The notes under the pieces: model-generated
Told to the model about the DNA's origin: nothing
Database searches by the model: none
What the model saw: the letters and a program-made list of their open reading frames with translations, nothing else
Source of the DNA: DASUPK01 sp963728875
Lineage (GTDB): Bacteria > Actinomycetota > Thermoleophilia > Solirubrobacterales > 70-9
Length of the DNA: 64,000 nucleotides
Reading direction: 5' to 3'
Assembly: GCA_963728875.1 (NCBI GenBank)
Contig: CAVSLJ010000005.1
Span: 1-64,000, forward strand
Part shown: piece after piece, positions 61,890-64,000 of the stretch
Layout: each line of letters starts with the position of its first letter
How positions within the stretch are numbered: position 1 is the stretch's first letter
Translations under genes and position numbers: made by a program

Positions 61890-62921
61890 CCGCGAGCGAG
61901 GGGAGCTGGAGCCATTCCTGCGGCGGCTCGCCGCGCTGATCGTCCTGATCTTCGCGATTCAGCTCGCGGGGAGCGTCGCCTACTCGCTGACCGAGGACGT
62001 CTCGGTCTGGAAGGGGTTTCTGTTCACGCTGGACACGGTGGCGACCGTGGGGTCCGACCCGACGCCTCCCGACCTGGCGGGCCAGATCGTCAAGGTCCTG
62101 CTGATCGTGCTGGGCGTGGGTACGCTCTTCTACGCCCTGGTGACGGTGACCGAGTTCTTCGTCGCCGGGCACCTGGGAGAGATCCTCGAGGAGCGCCGAA
62201 CCCTGAATAAAGTCGACAGACCTTTCCGGCCACCACCTGATCTGCGGCTTCGGCCGCGTCGGCCGCCAGGTCGCGCGCGACCTCAAGGCGGGCGGCGACG
62301 ACTTCGTCGATCATCGACAGCCTCGACGAGAACAAGCACATCGCCGACCAGATGGGGGCTCCCTTCCTGCAGGGTCGTCCCTCCGACGACGAGATGCTGA
62401 GGGCGGCCGGGATCGAGCGCGCCGTCTCCGTTCTCGCCTGCGTCGACTCGGACGCCGAGAACATCTTCACCTGCCTGACCGCCCGCGAGCTGCGCTCGGA
62501 CATCACCATCGTCGCCCGCGCGAGCGTCGAGGACTCCGAGAAGAAGCTTCGCCGCGCCGGCGCCGACCGCGTGATCTCCCCCTACAAGTCGAGCGGCGCC
62601 GAGATGGCCCGGCTGGCCCTGCAGCCGCAGGTGACCGGCGTCGTCGACGTGGCGCCCGAGTACCGGATGGAGGAGATCGACGTCAGCGAGGGCTGCAAGG
62701 CCGAGGGAATGACGATCGGACAGGTGCGCGGGACGACCTCGATAGCCGCCTTGCGGAACGCGGACGGCAAGGTCCATCCGCAGCCCTCCTCCGACACGGT
62801 GCTGCGCGCCGGCGACGTGCTCGTGGCGATGGGCACCGTGGAGGCCCTGCGCAAGCTGGAGGCGATGTTCGTCCCCGGCCCCGCGCGCCAGGCCGGGTCG
62901 GTGCTCGGGGACCTCGGCTAG
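61883..62921 (+). CDS. Two-helix potassium-channel-like protein with RCK (TrkA) domains, frameshifted
   Basis: Three frames must be joined (breaks near 62215 and 62312). The first part has two helices ('LIVLIFAIQLAGSVAYSL' and 'IVKVLLIVLGVGTLFYALVTVTEFFVAGHLGEIL') around a pore loop 'TLDTVATVGSDPTP', which lacks the usual GYG. Then comes TrkA-N 'SGHHLICGFGRVGRQVARDLKAGG...IDSLDENKHIADQMG' and TrkA-C ('EGCKAEGMTIGQVRGTTSIAALRNADGKVHPQPSSDTVLRAGDVLVAMG'). The start codon is unclear (CTG near 61883 overlaps the rpe end). Confidence 0.75.
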
Positions 62922-64000
62922 CCCGCCTCGTCCCCGGACGCGAGCTGCAGCTCCATCTCCTCGGTCGAGCCCGGCTTGACCGGGACCTCCTTCGGCTCGA
63001 GCGGCTGCCGGTAGAGCCAGTAGAGCAGCGAGCAGAGCAGGGTCGCCGCGCCGAGGTAGCCGATGACGACGCGCGTGACCTCGCTCGAGACGACGGGCAG
63101 CGCCATCCAGACGATGAAGGTGATCGCGCAGCCGAGCCAGCAGAACGAGGCACGGCGGACCTGCCCGCGCGCGAGCGCCGCCTGGTTCAGCGTCGCGGCC
63201 GAGAGGTAGAGGCCCATGCCGATGCAACCACCACCAGGTCGGCACGGTTGTAGTCGTGCTTCTTGCCGAAGGCGATCTGCATCAGGTGCGGCCCGGCGAT
63301 CGCCATCGCCAGCGCGACCAGCCCCGCGAAGCCCGGCGATCGCCAGCAGCGTCACCCGGATCGAGGCGCGGAAGTCCTGCTCCTCTCCTCGAGAGCCGAG
63401 CGTGGTCAGGTGGGGGAGGAGGCTGGTCTGAACGGCCTGGAAGAGCTGGAGCGGCGCCCGCGCGATCATCAGGATGTTGAAGACGTAGCCGGCGGTGGCG
63501 GCGCCCGCGGTGGCGTTGACGAGCAGGGGGCCCGCGTTCAGGAAGGTTTGTTCGCTGAGCATGATCAGGAAGACGCCTGCCGCGAACCGTCCGCCTCGTG
63601 CCAGGGTGAATTCGTCGGTGGGGGGATTCACGGCGGCGTCGCCCGGCGATGGCCCCTCAGGCCGGCTATCGCCGGGAGTTCCTTCGGGGCCATCACCGGC
63701 CGCCGCCGGGGCGGTCGCCGCTTCACCGCCGAATCTCCGCAGGAAGGCGAACGGGACGACGATCAGCGAGAGGGTTGGGGCGGCGACGATTCCCATCGCC
63801 ACCGCGGTCTGGCCCGAGGCGATTCCCAGGGCGACGGCGACTGGGAAGGCTGTTCGGGCGATCGACTCGCAGATGATCTGCAGCGCGTAGATGGTCAGGC
63901 GGTGGCTGCCGGCCAGGAAGCCGCGCGCGAAGTAGCTGGCGCCGTAGGCGGTGATCGGCGCCGACGCCGATCCAGTAGAGGGTCGAGTTGCCGTGGAGCA
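62918..64000 (-). CDS. Polysaccharide/lipid flippase-like membrane protein (partial, frameshifted)
   Basis: The 5' end lies beyond the window. Recognisable pieces: 'YGASYFARGFLAGSHRLTIYALQIICESIARTAFPVAVALG' (63840-63960), 'MGIVAAPTLSLIVVPFAFLRRFGG', an inserted Pro/Gly/Glu-rich loop, 'ARGGRFAAGVFLIMLSEQTFLNAGPLLVNATAGAATAGYVFNILMIARAPLQLFQAVQTSLLPHL', and 'MGLYLSAATLNQAALARGQVRRASFCWLGCAITF'. It is an oligosaccharide flippase-superfamily protein (Wzx/MurJ-like), with breaks near 63230, 63335 and 63960. The stop shares CTAG with the channel gene. Confidence 0.7.
   Translation of the reverse strand, partial: CSTATRPSTGSASAPITAYGASYFARGFLAGSHRLTIYALQIICESIARTAFPVAVALGIASGQTAVAMGIVAAPTLSLIVVPFAFLRRFGGEAATAPAAAGDGPEGTPGDSRPEGPSPGDAAVNPPTDEFTLARGGRFAAGVFLIMLSEQTFLNAGPLLVNATAGAATAGYVFNILMIARAPLQLFQAVQTSLLPHLTTLGSRGEEQDFRASIRVTLLAIAGLRGAGRAGDGDRRAAPDADRLRQEARLQPCRPGGGCIGMGLYLSAATLNQAALARGQVRRASFCWLGCAITFIVWMALPVVSSEVTRVVIGYLGAATLLCSLLYWLYRQPLEPKEVPVKPGSTEEMELQLASGDEAG

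Overview
The window is high-GC DNA with densely packed genes, many GTG and TTG starts and frequent 1-4 bp start/stop overlaps. It reads as the chromosome of an actinomycete. The protein set fits class Thermoleophilia (Solirubrobacterales-like): a full dcw cluster without ftsA, a DUF3352 protein, a split NHEJ operon, secreted beta-helix/chitobiase-like repeat proteins and a F420/PPOX-type protein. MurE carries the DNPR motif of meso-diaminopimelate ligases, so the wall is probably DAP-type. The class-level assignment is inference from gene content; no rRNA or tRNA gene was found.

Layout. 0-5.4 kb: a tad/Flp pilus locus (CpaB-like end, cpaF, tadB, tadC) split by a leftward macro-AraC-VOC trio, followed by a stand-alone Ada metal-binding domain and a VOC protein. 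5.4-22.4 kb: the division/cell-wall cluster mraZ-rsmH-ftsL-ftsI-murE-murF-[palindromic element]-mraY-[SnoaL]-murD-ftsW-murG-murC-murB-ftsQ-ftsZ. It is headed by a promoter with MraZ-type 10-bp repeats between the -35 and -10. 22.4-29.1 kb: glycine cleavage genes gcvT-gcvH and gcvPA-gcvPB, separated by two membrane genes and a fluoride-resistance unit (fluoride riboswitch, crcB, DUF190). 29.2-32.8 kb: a leftward NHEJ operon (ligase, Ku, LigD-type polymerase) plus a secreted protein. 32.8-38.6 kb: a secreted protein, a FetAB-like ABC transporter, a DHA2 MFS exporter, a PPOX protein and trpS.

38.9-50.5 kb: scpA-scpB, two secreted cell-wall hydrolases (M14 peptidase, amidase), rluB, then an aromatic amino-acid block (aroH, GNAT, hisC-like aminotransferase, aroF, tyrA, aroA), cmk and der. 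A 28-codon ORF ending in an aromatic run (Tyr-Phe-Tyr-Phe-Trp) sits in front of aroF and looks like an attenuation leader peptide. 50.5-64 kb: DUF3352, metK, a bPH2 membrane protein, a beta-helix secreted protein, priA, an AbiEi/DUF559 protein, def, fmt, a zinc-ribbon protein, rpe, a potassium-channel/RCK protein and a partial flippase. From about 57.9 kb to the end at least six genes need frameshifts to read through, most probably because sequence quality drops there.

The most unusual items are: the 161-bp palindrome between murF and mraY, which encodes a 54-residue ORF on each strand with matching ends; the aromatic leader peptide; two genes (LigD polymerase, GNAT) that lack a usable ATG/GTG/TTG and begin at an ATAG overlap with the preceding TAG stop; and the series of convergent gene pairs whose stop codons abut or overlap.
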